Origin: Methanocorpusculum petauri | GTDB lineage: Archaea; Halobacteriota; Methanomicrobia; Methanomicrobiales; Methanocorpusculaceae | Length of the DNA stretch: 64,000 bases | Direction: 5' to 3' | NCBI RefSeq assembly: GCF_026891975.1 | Contig: NZ_JAPTGB010000002.1 | Coordinates: forward strand, 1 to 64,000 | In this document: piece after piece, positions 7,897-17,228 of the stretch | How the letters are laid out: each line of letters starts with the position of its first letter | Numbering within the stretch: position 1 is the stretch's first letter | The notes under the pieces: generated by a model | Database searches by the model: none | What the model was told of the DNA's origin: nothing | The model's input: only the letters and a program-made list of their open reading frames with translations | Translations under genes and position numbers: made by a program

Positions 7897-7898
7897 TC

Positions 7899-8429
7899 AT
7901 GTATGGGGATGAAAAACGGGCGCGACTACTCGCCGCATCAGCGATCTTTGTTGCCCTCATTGCAGTGGGCGGATGGATTTCCATTCCGGTTCTGATGATT
8001 CCGTTTACGATGCAGAATTTTTTCATGCTGCTTGCCGCCGCCGTAATGAAGCGGTATGCGGTGATTCCGGTCGGGCTGTATGTACTGCTGGGAACACTCG
8101 GACTGCCAATCTTCCACAACGGAACAGCAGGAATCGGCATTCTTCTCGGGCCGACGGGAGGGTTTCTGATCGGGTTTGTGGTAATGGCAGGCATTGCAGG
8201 ACTGCTGTTCGAAAAACAATCCGTACAGTTTGACATCCTCGCGCTTGCAGTGTTCGGAATCGGAGCCTATGCCTTTGCAACAGGATGGTTCATCCTCTCA
8301 ACCGGAGCAACACCCGCTGCCGCAGTTATCACCTGCGTTGTTCCGTTTGTGATAGGCGACGTCATCAAATCCGCGGTCATCGAAGCAATCGTTCTCCGGC
8401 TGCGCAGAAGCGGAACAGAACTCCTATGA
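7899..8429 (+). CDS. bioY: Biotin transporter substrate-binding subunit BioY
   Basis: 176-residue integral membrane S component of an energy-coupling-factor biotin importer. About six hydrophobic segments are seen. Typical BioY stretches include MIPFTMQNFFMLLAAAVM and LLGTLGLPIFHNGTAGIGIL, followed by GPTGGFLIGF. It opens a four-gene string (bioY, two ATPases, T component) in which every junction overlaps by 4-8 bases. The start lies two bases after the BirA-box-like palindrome, implying a nearly leaderless transcript. Confidence 0.93.
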   Translation: MYGDEKRARLLAASAIFVALIAVGGWISIPVLMIPFTMQNFFMLLAAAVMKRYAVIPVGLYVLLGTLGLPIFHNGTAGIGILLGPTGGFLIGFVVMAGIAGLLFEKQSVQFDILALAVFGIGAYAFATGWFILSTGATPAAAVITCVVPFVIGDVIKSAVIEAIVLRLRRSGTELL

Positions 8430-9025
8430 TATCCGTTACCGGTCTCAGATGCGGGATTCTGGATATTCCGCATCTCACCATACCGGAGGGAATCACGGCG
8501 GTGACCGGAGACAACGGAGCGGGAAAGAGTACCCTGCTTCGCGTTCTTGCAGGCATGAATCTGCCGGAATCCGGAACGATCACCATCGACGGTGCAACTC
8601 CCCGCGAGTGTGAAGTAGGCTGTGTCTCCGAGTTCCCCGACCGGCATCTGATCTTTCCGGTGGTGCATGATGAGATCGCATCGCCTCTGCGGTTCGCCTA
8701 CCGGGGACCCGATGAGATCGATGCAGGTATCGCCGAAACTGCGGAGCAGTTCGGCATCACGCATCTGCTGGACCGGGAATGCCGGACATTGTCCGGCGGT
8801 GAAAAGATGCTCGTCGGAGTCGCAACAGCACTCGCAGCACACCCGGTGCTGCTCGTTCTGGATGAGCCGGACTCGCATCTTGATCCGCAGACCACAGGCG
8901 AACTGCTCCGAAAAATCCGGGACTCCGGCTGTCCGCATGTGGTGTGGAGCACGCACTCCCGCAGAATATGGGAACAGGCGGATCAGATACTTTCGCTTGC
9001 ATGCGGGAAGGTGGAGCAGCCATGA
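8426..9025 (+). CDS. ECF biotin transporter ATPase 1 (BioM/EcfA-like)
   Basis: 199-residue ABC ATPase of an energy-coupling-factor transporter. It has the Walker A motif TGDNGAGKST (about residues 26-35), signature LSGGEKMLVG, Walker B LLVLDEPDSHLD and a switch histidine in VVWSTHSRR. It is shorter than a typical EcfA (about 270) because the C-terminal extension is missing. The ATG overlaps the bioY stop (ATGA). The upstream open frame is a shadow of bioY. Confidence 0.9.
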   Translation: MISVTGLRCGILDIPHLTIPEGITAVTGDNGAGKSTLLRVLAGMNLPESGTITIDGATPRECEVGCVSEFPDRHLIFPVVHDEIASPLRFAYRGPDEIDAGIAETAEQFGITHLLDRECRTLSGGEKMLVGVATALAAHPVLLVLDEPDSHLDPQTTGELLRKIRDSGCPHVVWSTHSRRIWEQADQILSLACGKVEQP

Positions 9026-9588
9026 ACCTCGTCTTCGATACAGTCCGGTTCCGGCGGGATGCATTCACTCTCGCCGCTGATGCGGTGTTTTCCCGCGGAG
9101 TCCATCTCATCTCAGGGAGGATCGGTACCGGCAAGTCCACGCTCGCACTCGCCGCCGCGGGACTTTGTTCCCCGGACGCGGGGGAGCTTCGGTATGAGGA
9201 AGTCAAAGGAACACCGCTTCTTCTCATGCAGTTTCCTGAGTACCAGATAACCGGCACCACCGTGACCGGGGAGATCGCCTCCTGGAATGTCACCGGAAAC
9301 GAAGAACCGTTTAGACTTCTGAACGTCACACCTTCCGATCGCGATCCTTTCACCTTATCCCGCGGAGAACTGCGGCGGCTGGAACTCGCCTGCATCCTCG
9401 CACGCGAAAGTGATCTCCTGATACTCGACGAACCATATGCCTCGCTGGACCGGTGCGCAAAGCCGGTTCTCACCAGACTTCTGGAACAGCGTTCCGGCAT
9501 CACCCTCGTCTTCTCGCATGAAACCGGGTTCGTTCCGGCATCGACAGAACACTGGACAATCAAAAACGGGGAACTGCATCATGCGTGA
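9022..9588 (+). CDS. ECF biotin transporter ATPase 2
   Basis: 188-residue ABC ATPase, the second nucleotide-binding subunit of the same importer. Walker A is GRIGTGKST (near residues 29-37), the signature is LSRGELRRLE and Walker B is LLILDEPYASLD. The signature deviates from LSGGQ by an arginine. A histidine in VFSHE supplies the switch residue. Its ATG overlaps the preceding stop, and its last 8 bases overlap the T-component gene. With ATPase 1 it probably forms a heterodimer. Like its partner it lacks the EcfA C-terminal extension. Confidence 0.88.
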   Translation: MNLVFDTVRFRRDAFTLAADAVFSRGVHLISGRIGTGKSTLALAAAGLCSPDAGELRYEEVKGTPLLLMQFPEYQITGTTVTGEIASWNVTGNEEPFRLLNVTPSDRDPFTLSRGELRRLELACILARESDLLILDEPYASLDRCAKPVLTRLLEQRSGITLVFSHETGFVPASTEHWTIKNGELHHA

Positions 9589-10225
9589 CGTACGCATCCG
9601 TCTTGCGGTCGTAATCCTTCTGTCCCTCGCCGCATTCACCGGAGGAACGGGCACGCTCCTTTCTGCGGCCTGCTGGATCCTTTTCTGTGCAAAGGAAACG
9701 TTTGTCCGCGTTTCGTGGAAACTTTTCGTTCCGGTGACTGTCCTTGCCGCAGGATTTCCGGGACTCATCCTCTCCCTCACCGGAGGTGAGGGAGGGATGT
9801 ATGCCGCAAAGATTTTCGTCATTCTCGCGTTTGCATTCTGGTTTGGTGCCGTACAAAAACCCGGCGAGTTTCTTGACCTCGGTGTCTGGGCACTCGGCAG
9901 AAAAACCGGATTCGATCTCGGTCTTGCCGCAGAACTCTCCCTGCAGTTTCTCGCAGGCATCACCGATGACCTCACCCACATGAAACAGGCCCTGCGGATC
10001 AAAGGACAGAAACTCTCCGTCGCAACCCTGCCGCCGCTTGCAGCAGGACTGCTTCTCCTCTCACTTACCCGGGCAAACCATGTCGGCGCACATCTCGCAC
10101 GCAGAGGATACCGCACCGGGGGAACCTATGTCCCGGCCTTCGCCCGATCCGGCACCGATCTTGTGATACTTTGCACCGCAGGGATTTGTGCTGCGGCCGG
10201 TTTCCTTGCGGCAATCCCCGCGTAG
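9581..10225 (+). CDS. ECF transporter T component (BioN/EcfT-like)
   Basis: 214-residue transmembrane coupling protein of the CbiQ/EcfT/BioN family, linking the ATPases to BioY. Five or so hydrophobic segments are seen (about 8-30, 45-60, 64-85, 100-120 and the C-terminus). A cytoplasmic helix near LTRANHVGAHLARRGY carries the family-type A-R-G coupling motif. The ATG at 9581 lies inside the end of ATPase 2. The gene is followed by a 133-base gap and then pycB. Confidence 0.85.
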   Translation: MRDVRIRLAVVILLSLAAFTGGTGTLLSAACWILFCAKETFVRVSWKLFVPVTVLAAGFPGLILSLTGGEGGMYAAKIFVILAFAFWFGAVQKPGEFLDLGVWALGRKTGFDLGLAAELSLQFLAGITDDLTHMKQALRIKGQKLSVATLPPLAAGLLLLSLTRANHVGAHLARRGYRTGGTYVPAFARSGTDLVILCTAGICAAAGFLAAIPA

Positions 10226-10358
10226 CACCATATGCTATAATACTTTTCTGGAACCGACAAAACCGGTCGGATCAATCAGGACTACTTTTTTATCTTTTCA
10301 TTCCAAAACAGTATAGGTTTAGATAAGCTGCACTCATGATGCAGACCGGGAGACAACC

Positions 10359-12097
10359 ATGACAAAGCTGAATATTACTGATACAACCCTTCGGGATGCA
10401 CACCAGTCGCTTGCCGCAACACGGATGCGTACCGAAGATATGCTCGAACTCGCATCCGCGATGGAGAAGGCGGGCTTCTGGTCCGTTGAAGCATGGGGAG
10501 GAGCAACGTTTGACACCTGTATTCGGTATCTGAACGACGATCCATGGGAACGCCTGCGGGATCTCAAGACGATCTTTGTCAGGACACCGATCCAGATGCT
10601 GCTCCGCGGTCAGAACCTTGTCGGCTACAAACATTATCCGGATGATGTGGTTGACAAGTTCATCGGAGCCGCCGCCGCAAACGGGGTTGATGTCTTCCGT
10701 GTATTTGATGCGCTCAACGATATCCGCAATATGAAGCGCTCAATGACTGCCGTGCTGAATGAGGGGAAGCATCTGCAGGGGACGATCAGCTACACAACAA
10801 GCCCGGTCCACAGTACGGAAGGGTTTATCGCGATGGCCGAGGAGCTGTACAGCCTTGGCTGCAACTCGATCTGCATTAAGGATATGGCGGGTCTCATTAT
10901 GCCCGAGGCTACCCGTGCCTTAATCACCGGCATTAAGAAGCGGATAGATATTCCGGTCTGTCTCCATACCCACTCAACCAGCGGCATTGCCCCGATGAGT
11001 TATCAGGCAGCAATTGAAGCGGGCGTTGACATTCTCGATACCGCCATGTCGCCGTTTGCCGGCGGCACCTCCCAGCCGGCAACGGAGAGCATTGTTGCAT
11101 CTCTCGCCGGTACGAAACGCGATACGGGAATCAAACTGACCACGCTCCGCGACATCAAAAATGCCGCATCCACCGTCCGCTGCAAGTATGACTGTCTGAT
11201 CGATCCGATCTCGGTCCGGATCGACAGTGACGTACTGATCTATCAGCTGCCGGGAGGTATGATCTCCAACCTCGTCTCCCAGCTGAAAGAGCAGGGCGCC
11301 CTTGATAAGATGGATGAGGTGCTCACGGAGATTCCGGTGGTCAGAAAGGATCTCGGCTACCCGCCGCTCGTGACGCCGACCTCACAGATCGTCGGAACCC
11401 AGGCGGTTCTCAATGTTCTGATGGGCGGTCGCTACAAGACGGTCACAAACGAAGTTCGTGATTATCTGAAAGGCATGTACGGCAAATCTCCCGCACCGCT
11501 GGATGAAGCACTGGTTGCCTCGATCATCGGTGACGAGGAGCGGATCACCTGTCGTCCGGCAGATACGCTCTCACCCATATACGACAAGATGAAAACCGAT
11601 GCCGAGGGTCAGGATCTGATCAGGAAGGAGGAGGATGTCCTGACGTACATCCTCTACCCGGCAATTGCCCCGGCATTCCTGAAGGGTGAGAAGAAGGCAG
11701 AACCCCTGCCGGAAACTGTCCCCGCAGGAGCTGCGGCAGCAGCGCCGGTTGACATCGACATTCCCCGATCCATGGAGGTTGAGGTTGACGGCGAGGTGTT
11801 CATGGTCCGGATTCTTTCCGTTGAGGGAGAATCGGTTGCCGCAGGAAGCTCCGAACCCGGCAAGCGTCAGACACCGCACGGCGATGTGCCGGGCGGTGTG
11901 AAGAGCAGCATTCAGGGAATGGTGCTCGATATTAAGGTACAGATGGGTCAGAAGGTTGCCGCAGGCGACACCCTGCTGGTACTGGAAGCCATGAAGATGG
12001 AAAATCCGGTGGTCAGCCCGGTTGACGGAACGGTTACGGAGATCTTTGTGGAGAACGGTGCGGTTGTCCAGAGCGGCGACGTGCTTGTGGTGGTGAA

Positions 12098-12101
<4 letters not shown>
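10359..12101 (+). CDS. pycB: Pyruvate carboxylase subunit B
   Basis: 580-residue carboxyltransferase plus biotin-carrier subunit of the archaeal two-subunit pyruvate carboxylase, which makes oxaloacetate from pyruvate and bicarbonate. The carboxyltransferase TIM barrel starts with DTTLRDAHQSLAATRM (metal-binding Asp-His set) and includes CIKDMAGL and HTHSTSG. A Pro/Ala linker near 460 leads to the biotinyl domain, where K546 in EAMKMEN is the biotinylation site. Sodium-pump oxaloacetate decarboxylase alpha subunits look alike, but the 4-base overlap with the biotin carboxylase subunit and absence of beta/gamma subunits favour PycB. Biotin transport genes lie immediately upstream. Confidence 0.95.
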
Positions 12102-13600
<1,499 letters not shown>

Positions 13601-13635
13601 TGTTTCCTCCCTTTTCCGGGATGAAATCAGTAACG

Positions 13636-13643
13636 TATATATT
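13636..13643 (+). promoter_or_regulatory. TATA box of tRNA(CAT)
   Basis: TATATATT ends about 30 bases before the tRNA 5' end at 13674, within an AT-rich run following the pycA stop. This is the expected spacing for an archaeal tRNA promoter. Confidence 0.55.
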
Positions 13644-13673
13644 TTGATACATCCTTCTTATAATGCACTTCTT

Positions 13674-13747
13674 GCTGCGGTGGCCTAGCTGGTTAGGGCG
13701 CCAGACTCATAATCTGGAAGTCGGGGGTTCGGATCCCTCTCGCAGCA
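13674..13747 (+). tRNA. tRNA-Met (anticodon CAT, elongator type)
   Basis: A 74-base cloverleaf can be drawn by hand. The acceptor GCTGCGG pairs with TCGCAGC, the D stem GCCT pairs with GGGC, and the anticodon stem CCAGA pairs with TCTGG. The loop reads CTCATAA (anticodon CAT), the T stem GGGGG pairs with CCCTC, the T loop is TTCGGAT, and the discriminator is A. CCA is not encoded. The anticodon stem lacks the three G:C pairs of initiators, so this is elongator Met; an Ile2 tRNA with modified C34 has the same anticodon and cannot be fully excluded. No intron. A T-rich stretch follows immediately as terminator, and an accessory island begins just downstream. Confidence 0.9.
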
Positions 13748-13841
13748 CTTTTTCTAATCTTCTGGATTATCGTTTGTTGCGCATTTTTCCTTTGCGCATG
13801 TTTTTTTCTCCGGTCCGGACACCGTGTCCCGTTTGTCTTTG

Positions 13842-14115
13842 GGCGGTATGCCCTAGTAATACCGGGTTCCGGGACCGGAACGGTGTTGAAAAGTGGTTAA
13901 CAGGCACTTACACACCGCGCGGCTCTTGGTTTATCACCTCTCGGGACGATGTGATACACGGTGCCTATGAACCAATCGTCAGACAATTGTGCTGATGTGA
14001 TCCCAGAACCCGATCATAGGCGCGGCAGGGGTTTGGAGAAGAGGAACCCCGTAAGGCAGCAGCAGCGAAGACGATCAAGAGCCGGAGCCACCGGAAGAGA
14101 ACCCGGCAGGCACAC
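13842..14115 (+). ncRNA. Candidate structured RNA, class unknown
   Basis: A 415-base gap after the tRNA has no plausible gene but many nested helices. These are CGGTAT/ATACCG (13844-13864), GTTCC/GGAAC (13866-13881), GGTGT/ACACC (13882-13916) enclosing AAGTG/CACTT, TATCAC/GTGATA (13932-13956), a 10-pair stem GTGCCTATGA/TCATAGGCGC (13961-14023), GGGGTT/AACCCC (14029-14050) and GCCGG/CCGGC (14081-14107). CCGGGTTC at 13862 can also pair long-range with GAACCCGG near 14099, closing the whole element. AGAACCCGGC near the 3' end resembles the universal 3' block of RNase P RNA, but the partner 5' block is missing, and the SRP helix 8 signature is not seen. Strand is assumed from the flanking tRNA. 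Helices were found by eye. Confidence 0.4.
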
Positions 14116-14162
14116 CTCTAACTTTATTGGTGGCGTAATGAGAATAAGAGACCGAGGTCGAT

Positions 14163-14456
14163 ATGGTACAATATATAATGAGCAAGAAAGTATCAGCATA
14201 TCTTGAGAAATGTAACTACATTAATAAGGATATTGCGCTGAAACTCAGAAAATGCCTCGAAGATTACTTGTTTCAGAGTGTCAACACCTGCAATAAGCAC
14301 GAGCTGAAAGGAAACTGTGAAGGTTTTTGGCGTCTGCACGTTCCACATGATCATGTTGTGATATACGTAATCGAAGGAACGAAACCGACCAGATACGCAC
14401 ATATTGTAAAAATAATGACAGAAAAAGAATATCATAATTGGATAAAGGCTTGTTAA
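14163..14456 (+). CDS. RelE/YafQ-like toxin
   Basis: 97 residues (or 92 from the ATG at 14178) resembling RelE/YafQ-type mRNA interferases or ParE-like toxins: a basic helical N-terminus, then HELKGNCEGFWRLHV, which corresponds to the family L-KG...G.WR-HI strand, and VVIYVIEG, with a late histidine in RYAHIVKIMTEKEYH. No antitoxin gene precedes it. A TATA-like AATATATAAT at 14170-14179 lies over the proposed start, so translation might begin slightly later. Its stop overlaps, tail to tail by 3-4 bases, a small gene on the other strand. Codon use is AT-richer than the neighbouring core genes. Confidence 0.65.
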   Translation: MVQYIMSKKVSAYLEKCNYINKDIALKLRKCLEDYLFQSVNTCNKHELKGNCEGFWRLHVPHDHVVIYVIEGTKPTRYAHIVKIMTEKEYHNWIKAC

Positions 14457-14653
14457 AGCCCTATCCTTTTTTCAAATTCAGAACGAGATACAGTCGGTTC
14501 TTGTTGTAACTGTTCCAACTCACTCCGAATAGCGCATTTTCTCACCGGCTTGAGTTCTCTCTGGATCGTTTTTGAGATTGCCTCGCGACCAACGCGGCGG
14601 GACATTATTTCATTATATACTGCATCCGATACCTCAATGGTCTGCATACTCAT
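14453..14653 (-). CDS. Small basic protein, possible antitoxin
   Basis: 66 residues from the ATG at 14653, which is preceded by AAGGA at about 7 bases; a longer frame starts at 14695. The N-terminus MQTIEVSDAVYNEIM has the look of a VapB-like or ribbon-helix-helix DNA-binding strand followed by helices (GREAISKTIQRELKP), and the C-terminal helix SRSEFEKRIGL is of a type that often binds toxin. It converges on the RelE-like gene with overlapping stops. An antitoxin role is plausible by proximity only, because real type II pairs are usually cotranscribed. Confidence 0.5.
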   Translation of the reverse strand: MSMQTIEVSDAVYNEIMSRRVGREAISKTIQRELKPVRKCAIRSELEQLQQEPTVSRSEFEKRIGL

Positions 14654-15052
14654 ATCTATGTCCTTCTGATAAGATAGATTTTCCGTTACTTCCAAAATCC
14701 CGACCTACAAACCACCTTACCCCCACTGCAAAACAGCCTTAAACACAAAATATACGGGTCAAAAAATGGGATTGGTGATGCAGGTTGCATAAATTCCGCA
14801 CATATAGCATCGAGCCGGGCTTTAATCTGCTCCGGGTCTTTCATCCGTTCGGATATGGGAAGATATGCCCCCCAAAACGGAAGGGTCTCAGGCTAAAGAT
14901 CAATCGCTTTTACACCGATATTCTCATACACGTTCTGTCCCATTCCTTCAGGTTTTCTACCTTGCGTTTATTCCACCGCAGCAGGTAGTAATGGCGAAGA
15001 ATAACTGCACATCGATGTTCATCATACCGGGAGGGACTCTGTGGAGAGAGTA
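14654..15052 (-). pseudogene. Decayed gene remnants of unknown family
   Basis: No intact gene lies here, but the minus strand carries protein-like fragments in shifting frames. About 14795-14900 reads PFWGAYLPISERMKDPEQIK followed by ARLDAICAEF, with one in-frame stop just before it (VKAIDL then TAG). About 14920-15000 reads LRHYYLLRWNKRKVENLKEW in another frame. The composition (DPEQIKARLDAI, RWNKRKVENL) looks like former coding sequence broken by at least one frameshift and one stop. I do not recognise the family. Positions 14654-14790 show nothing else. Confidence 0.35.
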
Positions 15053-15193
15053 CATGCACATCTGTATATGCCGTGAACACATCAAACATATCGTGTCGAA
15101 ATTTTCCCATTTCTTCGACAGGTTCATGCAGATATGTATACGCCGTGAACACATCAAACATCTCGTGTCGAAATTTTCCCATTTCTTCGACAG
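15053..15193. repeat. Tandem duplication, 72-base unit, two copies
   Basis: CCGTGAACACATCAAACAT and the following bases through TTTCTTCGACAG occur at 15071-15121 and again at 15143-15193, differing at one position (ATATCG versus ATCTCG). The 18 bases before each copy are also similar, giving a period of exactly 72. The period is a multiple of three, and the minus strand reads through both copies as a repeated peptide (KFRHEMFDVFTAYT, KFRHDMFDVFTAYT), so the duplication probably arose inside the now-decayed gene. The second copy ends 37 bases before the fic start. Confidence 0.85.
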
Positions 15194-15230
15194 ATAGATA
15201 TGGGTAGCAGACAAACTACTCTCAGAAACT

Positions 15231-16322
15231 ATGGCACATACGGATCCAAATATCCCCTACAATACCATGCCGCACCTGCCCCCGAAGGCAGATATTGAGA
15301 CTGTCCGGATATGGAGAGCCTGTGCCGAGGCAAAAACATCGCTCGCCCGGATGCGGGAAGCAGGCAAACTCATCCCAAATCAGGGAATTCTCATCAGTTC
15401 CATCCCGCTGCTGGAGGCAACCGCGAGTTCCCGGATTGAGAATATCTTCACCACCAGCAATGCCCTCTACACGGCCCTCTCGGTTCCGGAGGAGAGGATC
15501 GATCCGGCAACAAAGGAGGTTCTCCGGTATCGGGAGGCTCTCTCCGTCGGAGTCGGCGAGTTAAAGTCCGGGAGAAAACCCGGAGAGATTCTGCTTACCC
15601 GTATCTGTTCTGTTCTTTTGGATCAGGAGACGGATCGCCGGAGTCCAAACGCAGGGACCTACATCAAAGGCCCGGAGGGTTGCGTGTATACGCCGCCGGA
15701 TGATCCGATTGTTGTGGAGAATCTGATACACCAGCTGGAAGACTACATAAACGGCGGCAGAGAACCCGATCCACTGATCCGTCTGGCGCTGATTCATTAT
15801 CAGTTTGAAGCAATACATCCGTTTGGTGATGCGAACGGGAGAACCGGCAGAATCCTGAATATTCTTTATCTGATTGATCAGGATCTTCTTGATATTCCGA
15901 TACTTTATCTCAGCCGCTACATCATCCAGCATAAATCCGAGTACTACTCGCGTCTCCGGAGAGTTACCGAGAATGAGGAGTGGGAGGAGTGGATTGTTTT
16001 CATGCTGAATGCGGTCCGGGAAACCGCGGACTGGACGTATGACCGGATTCAGGCGATTAAATCTCTTCTGGATGAAACGATTGCGGCATGTAAAGAAAAG
16101 CTGCCGAAGATATATTCCTATGACTTAGTCGAAGAGATATTTCTCCAGCCGTACTGCAAGCCTGCCTATCTGGTTGATGCCGGCATCGGAAACCGGCAGA
16201 CGGCGATGAAGTATCTGAAGGCTCTGGAGGATATCGGGATTCTTGCGTCGGTGCGGATCGGAAAAGAGCGGATTTATGTGAACACCAGACTGTTTGAGCT
16301 GCTGAAGTTCCGGGAAGAATAG
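15231..16322 (+). CDS. Fic family protein (AMP-transferase type)
   Basis: 363-residue Fic/Fido protein that would transfer AMP (or another nucleotide moiety) to protein hydroxyls. The catalytic motif HPFGDANGRTGR starts at H196, matching HxFx(D/E)GNGRxxR apart from an alanine insertion seen in many Fic subfamilies. The N-terminal inhibitory helix motif SxxxE(G/N) is present as S66-SRI-E70-N71, so this is a self-inhibited Fic with E70 acting on the ATP gamma-phosphate site. A C-terminal winged-helix-like segment (about 300-360, NRQTAMKYLKALEDIGIL) follows. No antitoxin partner is needed for this class. It lies in the accessory island between a decayed gene and an MFS fragment. Confidence 0.9.
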   Translation: MAHTDPNIPYNTMPHLPPKADIETVRIWRACAEAKTSLARMREAGKLIPNQGILISSIPLLEATASSRIENIFTTSNALYTALSVPEERIDPATKEVLRYREALSVGVGELKSGRKPGEILLTRICSVLLDQETDRRSPNAGTYIKGPEGCVYTPPDDPIVVENLIHQLEDYINGGREPDPLIRLALIHYQFEAIHPFGDANGRTGRILNILYLIDQDLLDIPILYLSRYIIQHKSEYYSRLRRVTENEEWEEWIVFMLNAVRETADWTYDRIQAIKSLLDETIAACKEKLPKIYSYDLVEEIFLQPYCKPAYLVDAGIGNRQTAMKYLKALEDIGILASVRIGKERIYVNTRLFELLKFREE

Positions 16323-16332
16323 ATCTCCGATC

Positions 16333-16500
16333 CGAGTGTTTAATGCAGGCCACCCGGATGCGGTGAATCTTGCGTCTTCGATTTCGCCGGTGTCGTTTAA
16401 TGTGGGGATCGGGATGGGGGCACTGCTGGGGAGTGTGGTGGTGAATGCGGTTCTGCTGACGCGGGGAAACTGTGGTACGACGGGTGTTTGTTACCGATAG
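16333..16500 (+). pseudogene. C-terminal fragment of an MFS transporter
   Basis: One frame reads FNAGHPDAVNLASSISPVSF then NVGIGMGALLGSVVVNAVLL, ending at TAG 16498-16500. The ANLASS...FNxGIxxGxLLG pattern is the eleventh/twelfth-helix region of AraJ-type drug/sugar efflux MFS proteins. Nothing upstream continues it: the fragment starts a few bases after the fic stop, so the first 300-odd residues are gone. It suggests that the fic segment replaced or inserted into an MFS gene. Confidence 0.7.
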
Positions 16501-16740
16501 GGAGGTAACAAAAATATCCCAAAATATTTCCTGAAAAGAGATTTGAAGACTGATTCAAGGATTTTTGAAAATCTGTTACCTCTGTTACCGCAAAATGAGT
16601 ACTGTGGTAAGAGTTTCTTTCAGATACAGGAGCACAATGGCAAAACACCGGTAACAAAAAAATGAAATCCATGTAAACCGAGCTAAATAAGAATTAAGTC
16701 GCGAAAGTGAGTCCATTTTGTTACCGACCCCATCGGTAAC
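16490..16740. repeat. Array of GTTACC/GGTAAC motifs
   Basis: Seven copies of the hexamer GTTACC or its complement lie in 250 bases, at 16490, 16504, 16575, 16584, 16650, 16720 and 16735. Two pairs are inverted repeats with short spacers: 16490-16509 and 16720-16740, which is TGTTACCGA...TCGGTAACA with a 5-base centre. The pair at 16575/16584 is a direct repeat. The array lies between the MFS remnant and the 3' end of the ribbon-helix-helix gene. No gene is seen in 16501-16833. A binding-site cluster is the natural reading. Confidence 0.6.
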
Positions 16741-16833
16741 ACGACCGCCCCTCCGGATTTTTTTCTCTTACTACTATTACTACTCTGTACTGTACTAATA
16801 AGTACAGTACAGGAAGAAGAGAAGGAGGAAGAT

Positions 16834-17178
16834 CTATTTTTTGGCGAGCATGGCAAGCAGGGTGTCAATAGTGTTCTGCTGTTTGCCGAGAAGTTCCTGC
16901 AGCTGATCCTTTTCTTTGCGGAAGTCCTGTATGACTTTGTCGATCTCTCCGCGAAGTTCGGTGGTGTTGGTCTCAATGGTGTCGAGGCGGCTGAGTATCT
17001 GGTGGTCGGTGGTGATGTTTCCTTCGATTTCCGTCCAGTACCGCACGGCTTTGTTGATGATGGCCGAGCGGTCGACTCCTTCTTTTTCTTTGAGGACATC
17101 AACTTTGGCGACCAGATCTTTGGGCATTCGCATGCTGATCTGTTCGGGTTTTTCTCCTGACCGAAGGGAACGGGTCAT
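16834..17178 (-). CDS. Ribbon-helix-helix DNA-binding protein with coiled coil
   Basis: 114 residues. An N-terminal ribbon-helix-helix domain (about 10-50: EQISMRMPKDLVAKVDVLKE then GVDRSAIINKAVRYW) is followed by a coiled coil (about 60-112: ILSRLDTIETNTTELRGEID, IQDFRKEKDQLQELLGK). It would dimerise and bind palindromic DNA. A paralogue with the same layout is at 43587-43958. A perfect palindrome lies about 50 bases upstream of its start (17229-17247), and a GTTACC array lies downstream. Whether it is a repressor, antitoxin or partition-type centromere binder cannot be told. Confidence 0.75.
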   Translation of the reverse strand: MTRSLRSGEKPEQISMRMPKDLVAKVDVLKEKEGVDRSAIINKAVRYWTEIEGNITTDHQILSRLDTIETNTTELRGEIDKVIQDFRKEKDQLQELLGKQQNTIDTLLAMLAKK

Positions 17179-17228
17179 ATACGTATTACAGGTCGGAGGA
17201 AATTATTAAGTGTGGCAACGCTAAATGA

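Noticed and set aside
13674-13747. Initiator tRNA-Met
   Set aside because: The anticodon stem is CCAGA/TCTGG, without the three consecutive G:C pairs of initiators.
13862-14108. RNase P RNA
   Set aside because: AGAACCCGGC at the 3' side fits the universal 3' block, but the 5' GGAAGTCC-type block that must pair with it is not found on either strand.
13982-14115. SRP RNA
   Set aside because: The GGAA-tetraloop helix 8 with its conserved internal loop was not found.
15071-15193. Possible CRISPR array
   Set aside because: Only two copies of a 51-base unit with a 21-base interval, the intervals are themselves similar, and no cas gene is near. It is a tandem duplication.
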